Below are positions 6,510 to 12,254 of a DNA stretch of 12,254 nt, in pieces. Source of the DNA: JAKASV01 sp964595035. Lineage in GTDB: Bacteria > Babelota > Babeliae > Babelales > Vermiphilaceae. Location: contig CAZQNW010000032.1 of the NCBI GenBank assembly GCA_964595035.1, positions 1-12,254 on the forward strand, written 5' to 3'. The notes below the pieces were generated by a model. The model was given only the letters and a program-made list of their open reading frames with translations, made no database searches and had not been told where the DNA came from. Numbering within the stretch: position 1 is the stretch's first letter; each line of letters begins with the position of its first letter. Position numbers and translations under genes: made by a program.

Positions 6510-8536
6510 TGTTTTTCTCCATCTCCAGAAGGGCGCATTCTTTTAGCTAATAACGAGGAAGCTCTGGCATCCGAAGGACTCAATACACGTTTACCATGAT
6601 AACTACCTTGACCTTCAGTTACGGTAACCATTGGCACAGTCCGGCAAGAATGAACGTGTATCAATTCTTCACCACGGACAAACGGTCTTTCTTGAGCAGC
6701 AAGAAGCATGCGATCCAATAACACACGCGCATAATCATCACATTGCTTTGTTTTTAGTTGCATTACATAACGACAATACTCACTTTTTATCCTTCTTTGA
6801 GTATCATCTTTACGTGTCAATGGTCGTTCTTGAGGCATATATTCAAACTTATAAAATTTTCCATCATTTCCTAAACGATAGAATACATGAAAAAGTTTAG
6901 CCTCAGGCCCACCTAAAAAAACAGGCACGATAATAACATGTTCAAGGCTTAAACGATCTTCAGGATCTACAGTATCTCCCATACGAAAGTCCAGATGATT
7001 ATTGCATGAAATAGATCCTATAATAGTTGCCAGCTTTAGGTTTTTTAAAGCATAAAGCAATGAAATTAAGTAGCCACATAAATGCCCGGATTTAAGATGT
7101 ATACTTTCAAAACAATTGAAATAAGATACATCATTAAACATCGAAAATATTTGTGGAACAGTTCTTTCAAAAATTATTGGAATCGGAATAGTTCTTACGA
7201 ACACATAGAGAAACTTCTTGTCTGTAATTTCTAATGAAGCACCTGCCTTCTGAAGCCCGGCAATAAGCTCATCATTGATTAATAACGTATCTTTATTAAT
7301 AGGAACAGACTGTACAGTCATTTCTTGAGTTCCGTCAGCAGCTACAACAACATCAAGAACATGTTGTTCAGGAGATGCTGCTTGAACTAAAACAGGAGAT
7401 TGTATTTTTTCAAGGTCAAATTCAGAAATCAACCCATTTCTTCCCGGAAAATAAACCCATGGAATATTGTGCGGAATATTACAATGAATACATGCCAATG
7501 CCTTCTTTAACATAGCAATACCTTGTGCGTCATCTTGCTTATGGCTTACATATTCTTCAATACCTTGAAAATATCTCGTCAAACTAAATAATTGATTGTC
7601 CGTAGTAGAAAACGAAACCGTATCGCCCACAGAAAATAAAAATATAGGAAAAGGTAGAGAACCCCTATATGGAGTACGATTGCGAGGCGCTGATGCATAA
7701 CATGAGAACAATCCAAGACTTACACACTTTTTAGTGCCAAGCATTTGCAAAAATAAAGCGTAATTCTCCATACTCATTTGTGCTACACAACCAATGGCTC
7801 CATGACCAATAAGAACAATATTTCTACGCAAAGTACTATCATCAGTAAATAATGCTCCTAATTCAGTAATACTAATAGGATCTGCTATTGCATTAATTTT
7901 TTCAGGAGCATCGTACATACGCTCAAAAAGCTTTTTTAATACGGTACATCCACAACCTACTTGCTTGAATGTTTGTGGATTAAATCCCGCTTTAGATAAT
8001 ACATCTGCTTTTTTATTCACCGGAACAGTACCATCACAAGGCAAAATTAAAAGCATCTGTACATTATCATGCACTGTTTGGAATATAAGCTGCTTTGATA
8101 ATAATTCTTTAATTTTTAAGTTTTCATACTCTCTTTGTTTACTGGTACCTACCCATTCCTCTGCCCTCTTAAGCTCACTCTCAGGTAACGCCATATCCAT
8201 GTACACCTGGTTAACACGAAGCAATACCTCAGTTATTACTGCCTGTATAACATCAGATTTAAGTTTAGAATAATGCAGATGATCATATAGATTTTTCATT
8301 ACATGGACACTCACAAGAACGGGTACTCGTTCTTTTAAACAGGCAATGAGCATATTTTTGCAAGCTTCACTTTGACCCATAAGTGCATACAGACTTCCGG
8401 AAGGAATCATGTGACCTATGACACCACGGTCAAAAATACAGACAAGTCGCTGGAAATTAGCTTGTTCTTCAGCCGCATAAAGGGAAAAATCTATCAATAA
8501 TGAAAAAGCAAAAAAAAGACTCAAATTTTTTCTCAT
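6506..8536 (-). CDS. Exported protein with His-Gly/Cys dyad, candidate clan CD cysteine peptidase (676 aa)
   Basis: The family is not recognised with certainty. I chose the ATG at 8534-8536. It gives a clean signal peptide (MRKNLSLFFAFSLLIDFSLYA, then AEEQ) and places GAAGG (8543-8547) 6 bases upstream. An adjacent in-frame ATG at 8537-8539 is possible but only 3 bases from the GAAGG. A longer reading would need a TTG at 8564-8566. Residues 239-249 (RNIVLIGHGAI, H245) and 273-282 (SLGLFSCYAS, C279) follow the clan CD peptidase layout: a hydrophobic strand ending in His-Gly, then about 35 residues later a second ending in Cys. A possible first strand, MLLILPCDGT, is at 161-170. A further Cys at the start of a helix (C487, LCGYLISLLYAL) and H550 lie near the C-terminus. 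The tail has a basic patch, KRMR (665-668). It is first in an operon with the 1161-residue gene. Confidence 0.75.
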   Translation of the reverse strand: MRKNLSLFFAFSLLIDFSLYAAEEQANFQRLVCIFDRGVIGHMIPSGSLYALMGQSEACKNMLIACLKERVPVLVSVHVMKNLYDHLHYSKLKSDVIQAVITEVLLRVNQVYMDMALPESELKRAEEWVGTSKQREYENLKIKELLSKQLIFQTVHDNVQMLLILPCDGTVPVNKKADVLSKAGFNPQTFKQVGCGCTVLKKLFERMYDAPEKINAIADPISITELGALFTDDSTLRRNIVLIGHGAIGCVAQMSMENYALFLQMLGTKKCVSLGLFSCYASAPRNRTPYRGSLPFPIFLFSVGDTVSFSTTDNQLFSLTRYFQGIEEYVSHKQDDAQGIAMLKKALACIHCNIPHNIPWVYFPGRNGLISEFDLEKIQSPVLVQAASPEQHVLDVVVAADGTQEMTVQSVPINKDTLLINDELIAGLQKAGASLEITDKKFLYVFVRTIPIPIIFERTVPQIFSMFNDVSYFNCFESIHLKSGHLCGYLISLLYALKNLKLATIIGSISCNNHLDFRMGDTVDPEDRLSLEHVIIVPVFLGGPEAKLFHVFYRLGNDGKFYKFEYMPQERPLTRKDDTQRRIKSEYCRYVMQLKTKQCDDYARVLLDRMLLAAQERPFVRGEELIHVHSCRTVPMVTVTEGQGSYHGKRVLSPSDARASSLLAKRMRPSGDGEKQ

Positions 8537-8542
8537 CATAGC

Positions 8543-8547
8543 CCTTC
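8543..8547 (-). promoter_or_regulatory. Ribosome binding site that decides the start of the 676-aa gene
   Basis: GAAGG on the minus strand lies 6 bases before the ATG at 8534-8536 and 3 bases before the ATG at 8537-8539. It falls inside the longer reading from TTG 8564-8566, which has no comparable site. The site therefore argues for the shorter protein with an intact signal peptide. Confidence 0.7.
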
Positions 8548-8587
8548 GAAGAATTAGAATATTCAATTAGGATTTACAATTTAAATA

Positions 8588-8616
8588 ATTATAATATTAA
8601 AATTATAATCTGTCAA
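8588..8616 (-). promoter_or_regulatory. Perfect sigma-70-type consensus promoter of the two-gene operon
   Basis: On the minus strand, TTGACA (8611-8616) and TATAAT (8588-8593) are separated by exactly 17 bases, a full consensus match. Transcription would start near 8581, leaving an AT-rich leader of about 45 bases before the chosen ATG. It is the best promoter in the window and predicts strong constitutive transcription unless repressed. It would drive the 676- and 1161-residue genes. Confidence 0.85.
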
Positions 8617-8662
8617 TTGCAAAATTCAATGTGAATTAATAAGTAAGATCATACTTGCAATT
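8615..8662. repeat. Nested inverted repeats upstream of the operon promoter
   Basis: AATTGCAA (8615-8622) is inverted at TTGCAATT (8655-8662). Inside it, AATTCA (8623-8628) is inverted at TGAATT (8632-8637) around ATG. The left outer arm overlaps the -35 box by two bases. It could be a regulator binding site, but AT-rich sequence makes chance matches likely. Confidence 0.3.
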
Positions 8663-8701
8663 CGAAAGACATCAAGAAAAAAGATTTGTTGTACCTCTAA
8701 G

Positions 8702-9130
8702 TCATTCAATAGAGTATAAAAGCCAGGTGATCAATACGGTTAAATTATTACTTATCAAAGTAATAACAATTAAAGAAGGAACAGAAATCTTTATCCACCG
8801 TTGTCCGAGCATGAAAAACATTATCTGAAAAAAAGCATACATAAGACCGAGGGCAAGAGTCGCATATAATGGTTTAGGGACAACCATAAAACTATCCGGT
8901 CCCAAGAGAGGCCCTATGCTATATAAAGCTATAAACGCACATATAGTTAACAAAAAAAAAGCAAAAAGCTGTGACATAATGGATACAAATACAGCACGAA
9001 CCATATCAATGTTTAAAAAAAATTTCAAAAGAAGGATCATGATAACACTATTAAATACAACATGATACGTATCCCAGGTAGCACCCCAAATCCATTCTGA
9101 AAGAATGAAATGCGCACATTTGAGTAACAT
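8702..9130 (-). CDS. Small four-helix integral membrane protein (142 aa)
   Basis: No known family was recognised. The protein is strongly hydrophobic, with four likely membrane segments at about 24-40, 46-70, 88-108 and 116-139. A short amphipathic N-terminal stretch contains two Trp (SEWIWGATW). Charged residues are few (K36, R45, R111, K114) and sit between segments. There is no visible catalytic motif. The start is supported by AAGGG at 9137-9141, 6 bases before the ATG and overlapping the stop codon of the nitroreductase gene just upstream (TAAGGG). The two are therefore probably co-transcribed and translationally coupled. A function linked to the nitroreductase is an inference from coupling only. 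I see no hairpin terminator after its stop, so transcription may run on toward the next operon. Confidence 0.8.
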   Translation of the reverse strand: MLLKCAHFILSEWIWGATWDTYHVVFNSVIMILLLKFFLNIDMVRAVFVSIMSQLFAFFLLTICAFIALYSIGPLLGPDSFMVVPKPLYATLALGLMYAFFQIMFFMLGQRWIKISVPSLIVITLISNNLTVLITWLLYSIE

Positions 9131-9139
9131 AAAACACCC

Positions 9140-9715
9140 TTATTGTCTGAATATCCCTTCAAAAAGAAATGTCTGCAAAGGCTCTCTATCTGAAGGAAAC
9201 TCTCTTTCTCGCAATTCTTCAGGAAGATCCGTAATCAATCCTTGTTTTCCAATCGCGATCATAGCTTCAATAGAATAATCATCCGGGATGGCGCATACCT
9301 CACGGGCTTTGTCATAATTAAAACCTTCCATAGCATGCACTACAAGGCCTTGCATTGAACCCTCTAATGCCAAATTCTCCCAGGCAGCACCGGCATCAAA
9401 TGAGTGAGTTCGTGAAGGTTGATCATTATAAGTAAACTTTTTACGCGAAATAATAAGAACCAAAAAAGACGCGTTTTTAGTCCATAATTGGTTAAAGGGA
9501 ACAAGCAGATCAAAGAATTTTTTAAAGTAAGGAGTACCCCTTTTTGCGTATACAAAACGCCATAATTGCGCATTAAATGAAGAAGGTGCCCATCGCGCCG
9601 CTTCAAATAATGACATCATCTGTTCATCAGAAACCATCTCTTCTGATATCGCCCGCGGCGACCACCTATTGAGAATACAATCATGTATAGGATATATCGA
9701 TTTTCTTTGTGCCAT
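9140..9715 (-). CDS. Nitroreductase-family FMN oxidoreductase (191 aa)
   Basis: This family binds FMN and uses NAD(P)H to reduce nitro groups, quinones, enones or other acceptors, usually as a cytoplasmic homodimer. Visible hallmarks are the N-terminal FMN-contact motif RWSPR (17-21), the block ARWAPSSFNAQLWRF (40-54) equivalent to the classic APSxxNxQPW, a middle helix DAGAAWENLALEGSMQGL (107-124) and a late IAIGKQG (153-159) before the C-terminal region. The length (191) is normal for the short members. The start at 9713-9715 has AAGGA (9721-9725) 5 bases upstream. Its stop is 9 bases before the next start, so it heads a two-gene unit with the four-helix membrane protein. The physiological substrate cannot be told from sequence. 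The family call is firm. Confidence 0.9.
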   Translation of the reverse strand: MAQRKSIYPIHDCILNRWSPRAISEEMVSDEQMMSLFEAARWAPSSFNAQLWRFVYAKRGTPYFKKFFDLLVPFNQLWTKNASFLVLIISRKKFTYNDQPSRTHSFDAGAAWENLALEGSMQGLVVHAMEGFNYDKAREVCAIPDDYSIEAMIAIGKQGLITDLPEELREREFPSDREPLQTFLFEGIFRQ

Positions 9716-9749
9716 TGGATTCCTTTATATCAAAATACTTTATATTGAT

Positions 9750-9765
9750 ATGTGTTTTAACACAT
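9750..9765. promoter_or_regulatory. 16-bp palindrome in divergent intergenic region, candidate operator
   Basis: ATGTGTT (9750-9756) and AACACAT (9759-9765) form perfect 7-bp arms around TT. It sits between the divergent nitroreductase and 243-residue genes, where promoters for both must lie. Both are poor matches to consensus here: TATAAA at 9739-9744 is a possible minus -10, and GATAAT at 9807-9812 a possible plus -10. A dimeric repressor or activator could bind here. This is an inference from symmetry and position. Confidence 0.4.
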
Positions 9766-9820
9766 CATTGAGCCGATTATCAATAATATGCAATACTGAT
9801 ACAAGGGATAATCGAAAAAA

Positions 9821-9826
9821 AAGGAG
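9821..9826 (+). promoter_or_regulatory. Ribosome binding site that decides the start of the 243-aa gene
   Basis: AAGGAG stands 4 bases before the ATG at 9831. The reading frame stays open back to an ATG at 9669, but that would overlap the divergent nitroreductase start and hide the signal-like N-terminus. The strong site therefore sets the start at 9831. Confidence 0.8.
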
Positions 9827-9830
9827 CTGT

Positions 9831-10562
9831 ATGAACTTCTACAAAAAATGCTTTTTATTGTGTTTTTTCCTTACACATACATACACTATGCAAGCATGGT
9901 TCTGTTCAGGATCAATTACCCAAGAACCAGCCATAGATAATCCTGACACGATGAATCAACATCTTGTATTAAATGTAAACTTCAGCCCTACGCAAATACA
10001 AAACCCTGTACTATTACCCGATAAATTTTTCTCACCCATTCCCATTAAACAATGGAGTACACAAGCTGTAAGTTTCTTCTATAAAAATAAATATCTGTTA
10101 GGCGCTTTTCTTCTTTGTGGTGGTTATATTATCGCATGTAATTACACAGTACAAGCTAACAAGTTTCTAGAACGTACCGATACCTGGGCATCTTGGCACA
10201 ATGAGTTAACAGCTGAGCAATTAATGACAATAAATCATAAAGAGCTGGCTAAAGAACTCATTTTAGAAATTCAACGACGTTATAGTAACCCACAGAATCC
10301 TACAGACTTTATCTCTCCATTGATCGCATTTGTACAAGCAATAGACAAAGAAATAGTGTTACTTAAAAACTACATTACCCATTATAAAGTTGTACAAAAA
10401 TTACACCTTCAAACAATGTTACCAATACAGCAAAAATTATTTAAAAAGATGGATGATAGTTACAAAAAAATTATACACGTAAAAAACATTTTTCTCTCAT
10501 GGGCAGCTGACTACAAAATCAACCATAACAAAGCCAGATTAGCTCATAATAATAACATTTAA
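9831..10562 (+). CDS. Orphan exported or membrane protein with one central helix (243 aa)
   Basis: I recognise no family. From the ATG at 9831, residues 1-22 (MNFYKKCFLLCFFLTHTYTMQA) look like a signal peptide or first membrane anchor. Residues 23-85 are polar and Pro/Asn rich. A second hydrophobic segment (YLLGAFLLCGGYIIACNYTV, about 88-107) is a likely transmembrane helix. Residues 125-243 are mainly amphipathic helix with many Lys and His, possibly coiled-coil (LTAEQLMTINHKELAKELIL and the region 165-225). There are no catalytic motifs. If the first segment is cleaved, the protein spans the membrane once. It is transcribed alone, divergent from the nitroreductase pair, and ends at a strong terminator. 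A lineage-specific envelope protein is the most I can infer. Confidence 0.75.
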   Translation: MNFYKKCFLLCFFLTHTYTMQAWFCSGSITQEPAIDNPDTMNQHLVLNVNFSPTQIQNPVLLPDKFFSPIPIKQWSTQAVSFFYKNKYLLGAFLLCGGYIIACNYTVQANKFLERTDTWASWHNELTAEQLMTINHKELAKELILEIQRRYSNPQNPTDFISPLIAFVQAIDKEIVLLKNYITHYKVVQKLHLQTMLPIQQKLFKKMDDSYKKIIHVKNIFLSWAADYKINHNKARLAHNNNI

Positions 10563-10603
10563 ACAAAAGAGCCATTCTCAATTAAGCGAATGGCTCTTTT
10601 GTT
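10562..10603. terminator. Bidirectional terminator with a perfect 16-bp stem
   Basis: AACAAAAGAGCCATTC (10562-10577) pairs fully with GAATGGCTCTTTTGTT (10588-10603) around a 10-base loop. The A- and T-rich ends of the arms serve as the U-tract in both directions. It begins inside the stop codon of the 243-residue gene and lies 11 bases beyond the stop of the convergent RRM gene. Confidence 0.92.
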
Positions 10604-10614
10604 ATCTGACTTAA

Positions 10615-10935
10615 TTAAAAGCGACGGTTATTGCGATTAAAACCACCGCTGCGTTGTGGGCGAGGAGCACGAAAATCACTACGAACTCGTTCTTCAACCG
10701 GACGAGCTTCGTTTACACGCAAATTACGTCCGTCAAGTTCCGCTCCATTTGTTTTTTCAATAGCACGTTTAGCTTCATCTGCTACAGGCATCTCAACAAA
10801 AGCAAAACCACGTGGTTGACCGGTAATTTTGTCTTTCATCATTTTAACCATAGAAACTGTTCCGAACTGTTCAAAAAGCTGCTTTAACCCATCTTCATTC
10901 GATGAAAAGGAAAGATTCCCTACGTAAATATTCAT
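10615..10935 (-). CDS. RRM-domain RNA-binding protein, Rbp/glycine-rich type (106 aa)
   Basis: This is a single RNA-recognition motif protein of the kind found in cyanobacteria and several host-associated phyla. Such proteins bind U-rich single-stranded RNA and are often linked to cold or stress responses. Both signatures are present: RNP2 as IYVGNL (3-8) and RNP1 as RGFAFVEM (42-49), with aromatic residues Y4, F44 and F46 at the RNA-stacking positions. The fold occupies residues 1-78. The tail (79-106) is basic and rich in Arg, Gly and Asn (PRPQRSGGFNRNNRRF), resembling RGG tails that add nonspecific RNA affinity. The start is set by homology because the Shine-Dalgarno is weak (TGGAT, about 6 bases upstream). 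The leader just upstream is very T-rich, so autoregulation through U-tract binding is possible but unproven. It has its own terminator. Confidence 0.93.
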   Translation of the reverse strand: MNIYVGNLSFSSNEDGLKQLFEQFGTVSMVKMMKDKITGQPRGFAFVEMPVADEAKRAIEKTNGAELDGRNLRVNEARPVEERVRSDFRAPRPQRSGGFNRNNRRF

Positions 10936-10965
10936 TCAAATCCAAAAAAATAAAAAAATAATAAA
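10936..10965 (-). promoter_or_regulatory. T-rich leader of the RRM gene
   Basis: On the minus strand the bases just before the start read as long T runs broken by single A or G bases, ending in TTTGGATTTGA. There is no strong Shine-Dalgarno and no clear consensus promoter in the 157-base gap (10936-11092). U-rich RNA is the usual ligand of this protein type, so the leader could be a self-binding site. This is an inference. Confidence 0.3.
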
Positions 10966-11092
10966 CCGACAACAAAACAACCGATACAATCTTTCTTCGA
11001 TAAGAACCTTTCAAAATGGGTTAATCAATAAACTTCCACGAGAATATCAAAAACATCAACCCTGTTGAAGCAAAGCCGTTGTGCGTCATATA

Positions 11093-12064
11093 CTAACTGA
11101 GAACAAATCCTTGGTTTGCAGCACACACCTTGAACGCGCATTCTTGCAACAGATTATTGATACGATCTCTTCTTGTTTCTAAACACAATTCAAGCGCTTC
11201 ATCATCAAGCAATATCAGTGCATCAGCTGCTATAGTCCGCTTAAGTTCTTCAAAAAAATCAGGTTTCATATCAAGTGCGACAATATCAAGAAAATAACAG
11301 TAACGCTCAAGCAATGTATCATGTAATTCATAGAGCTCGTCACTATCAAACATCTTGGCATCGGTCATGCGCTCGAGCCGCGTTGCTATTTCTTTTACGG
11401 ATTTCCAAGTATCTAATCCATCTTCAGCATGCCACACAATCTTAGAAACACCTATTTCAAGAAAACGCGTAAAGGCTCGGCGAAATTCATCAATACTAAT
11501 GTCGCCATAACACGTCTGAGGATCGTATAGCGTTGCGGTAATATCATTGGCTAAAGAATCAAAAAAATTCTGCGGTGACGCTTTAAATTGTTCGAATTGG
11601 GCCAAAAAAGTATCATATAACATCTTATTAATAGACAACTTCATAGATGAAGCAATTTTCTGCTCAGCATTATCCATGTAGCGCTGCATAATGGGAAATA
11701 CATTGTCAAGCATTGCTAAAAACGCCTTATCATTCATATAAGGAACAGCCCTTAACTTATGCGTAAATATACGTATAACATGGCGCCCATGCATGCGTTT
11801 GCCGAACCTGTTTTGAGCATAATCAAAACATTGTACAAAATGAGACAGATCATGCGGCATCACGTCTAGAGCATACTCACGCCTATTAAACACACCCTGC
11901 AAAAACTTCGTCAACCCGCCCTTGTTAAAAATTATAGGCGCGCATAAACTTGAACAATCTTTGTCTGTAAGGCATATTGCCTGTTGATTATTCTCTGATT
12001 TTGCACTATTAATAAATATAGAGGTAGAAAGAACAGTAACCGCAATACATAATCTTGTTTTCAT
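11093..12064 (-). CDS. Orphan exported helical protein (323 aa)
   Basis: No family was recognised. Residues 1-20 (MKTRLCIAVTVLSTSIFINS) form a clear signal peptide, with cleavage likely near 20-23. The mature protein begins with a Cys-bearing segment (C31, C37, C41), then is predicted almost wholly alpha-helical, with amphipathic stretches such as 113-132, 145-172, 222-262 and 265-312. Further cysteines at 79, 185, 256, 294, 309 and 314 could form disulfides if the protein is periplasmic or secreted. No membrane helix follows the signal peptide and no enzyme motif is visible. The start is firmly set by AGGAA (12071-12075), 6 bases upstream. It is divergent from the PilC/GspF gene. I see no good terminator after it, so readthrough into the RRM gene is possible. 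Confidence 0.8.
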   Translation of the reverse strand: MKTRLCIAVTVLSTSIFINSAKSENNQQAICLTDKDCSSLCAPIIFNKGGLTKFLQGVFNRREYALDVMPHDLSHFVQCFDYAQNRFGKRMHGRHVIRIFTHKLRAVPYMNDKAFLAMLDNVFPIMQRYMDNAEQKIASSMKLSINKMLYDTFLAQFEQFKASPQNFFDSLANDITATLYDPQTCYGDISIDEFRRAFTRFLEIGVSKIVWHAEDGLDTWKSVKEIATRLERMTDAKMFDSDELYELHDTLLERYCYFLDIVALDMKPDFFEELKRTIAADALILLDDEALELCLETRRDRINNLLQECAFKVCAANQGFVLS

Positions 12065-12095
12065 GTTCGCTTCCTATCAATATTGCAAATAAACC

Positions 12096-12145
12096 TTGAC
12101 ATCCTTAGAATCTTTAGCATAGCATGGAAAAAAAAGAATATTCAA
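12096..12145. promoter_or_regulatory. Overlapping divergent promoters (323-aa gene / PilC-GspF gene)
   Basis: On the minus strand TTGAAT (12140-12145), an 18-base spacer and TATGCT (12116-12121) could serve the 323-residue gene. On the plus strand TTGACA (12096-12101), an 18-base spacer and TAGCAT (12120-12125) could serve the PilC/GspF gene. The two -10 boxes overlap, so the promoters would compete. Both -10 matches are imperfect. Confidence 0.35.
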
Positions 12146-12189
12146 GCTCGCACATATAACAATTTTTCGGTCACAATAAAGGGTTACGC

Positions 12190-12254
12190 ATGCCATTATA
12201 CTTTTACCAAGCATTCTCCAAAGATGGTAAAAAAGTTTCCGGATACTTAGACGC
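12190..12254 (+). CDS. PilC/GspF-family inner-membrane protein, 5' end only
   Basis: Only the first 21 codons and two bases are present: MPLYFYQAFSKDGKKVSGYLD, then the next codon is cut. The pattern Met-x-x-[FY]-x-Tyr-x-Ala-x-x-x-x-Gly-Lys-x-x-x-Gly-x-x-[DE]-A is the conserved N-terminus of type II secretion GspF and type IV pilus PilC proteins, which form the inner-membrane platform for pilus or pseudopilus assembly. AAAGGG (12178-12183) is 6 bases before the ATG, supporting the start. GspF and PilC cannot be told apart from this fragment. It suggests that a pilus or type II secretion locus continues to the right of the window. Confidence 0.7.
   Translation, partial: MPLYFYQAFSKDGKKVSGYLD

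Noticed and set aside
7965..8273. 102-codon plus-strand frame opposite the candidate peptidase
   Set aside because: There is no ribosome binding site, the translation has no familiar features, and it is antisense to a gene with a good promoter and start.
8537..8566. A longer start (TTG at 8564-8566) for the 676-aa protein
   Set aside because: It adds residues that spoil the signal peptide, has no ribosome binding site, and would put the GAAGG site inside the gene.
9669..9830. N-terminal extension of the 243-aa protein back to an ATG at 9669
   Set aside because: It would overlap the start of the divergent nitroreductase and cross the palindrome, while AAGGAG sits directly before the ATG at 9831.
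10631..10887. Two plus-strand frames opposite the RRM gene
   Set aside because: They are the complement of a clear RRM coding sequence; the Arg/Ser-rich product is a by-product of its codons.
10993..11006. TTCTT-CGAT-AAGAA hairpin as a terminator for the 323-aa gene
   Set aside because: The stem is only 5 AT-rich base pairs with no T-tract after it.

Overview
This AT-rich window carries eight genes: two cut by its edges and six complete. They sit in convergent and divergent blocks separated by short intergenic regions. The organism looks like a small-genome, host-associated Gram-negative-type bacterium. The gene content is compatible with the Candidatus Dependentiae (TM6/Babeliae) lineage or a similar intracellular bacterium. 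The reasons are several orphan proteins with export signals, a large secreted protein ending in ankyrin-like repeats, a short RRM RNA-binding protein with an Arg/Gly tail, a proteobacterial-type oligoribonuclease and the start of a PilC/GspF pilus or secretion gene. This placement is an inference from gene content and style, not from a phylogenetic marker.

Layout. Positions 1-543 (minus) hold nearly all of an oligoribonuclease gene (orn), diverging from a 751-residue gene at 729-2984 (plus). That gene encodes two complete D-alanine--D-alanine ligase (Ddl) units fused head to tail. A strong bidirectional hairpin terminator at 2995-3017 separates it from a convergent two-gene minus-strand operon. 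The operon starts at a textbook consensus promoter (8588-8616). It encodes a 676-residue exported protein with a His-Gly/Cys pattern resembling clan CD (caspase/clostripain-like) peptidases, then, with a 4-bp ATGA overlap, a 1161-residue exported protein with a probable beta-propeller-like N-terminal half and ankyrin-like C-terminus. Upstream of this operon on the same strand, a nitroreductase-family gene is tightly coupled to a four-helix membrane protein (9715 down to 8702). A divergent intergenic region with a 16-bp palindrome leads to a 243-residue membrane protein (9831-10562, plus). A 16-bp-stem bidirectional terminator separates that from a convergent RRM protein gene (10615-10935, minus). 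An orphan exported 323-residue protein (11093-12064, minus) follows. Finally, the first 21 codons of a PilC/GspF-family gene run off the right edge.

Most interesting content. (1) In the Ddl-Ddl fusion the first half keeps the classical catalytic residues, while the second half carries Ser-to-Cys, Tyr-to-Phe and Ser-to-Thr changes at the positions that set acceptor specificity. It may be a dual-specificity or pseudo-dimeric peptidoglycan-precursor ligase. (2) The two-gene operon looks like a pair of host-directed exported proteins: a candidate cysteine peptidase and a large repeat scaffold. Both carry KR-x-R/K basic patches. No mobile element, CRISPR array, tRNA or rRNA was seen. No stretch over 300 bases lacks a gene.
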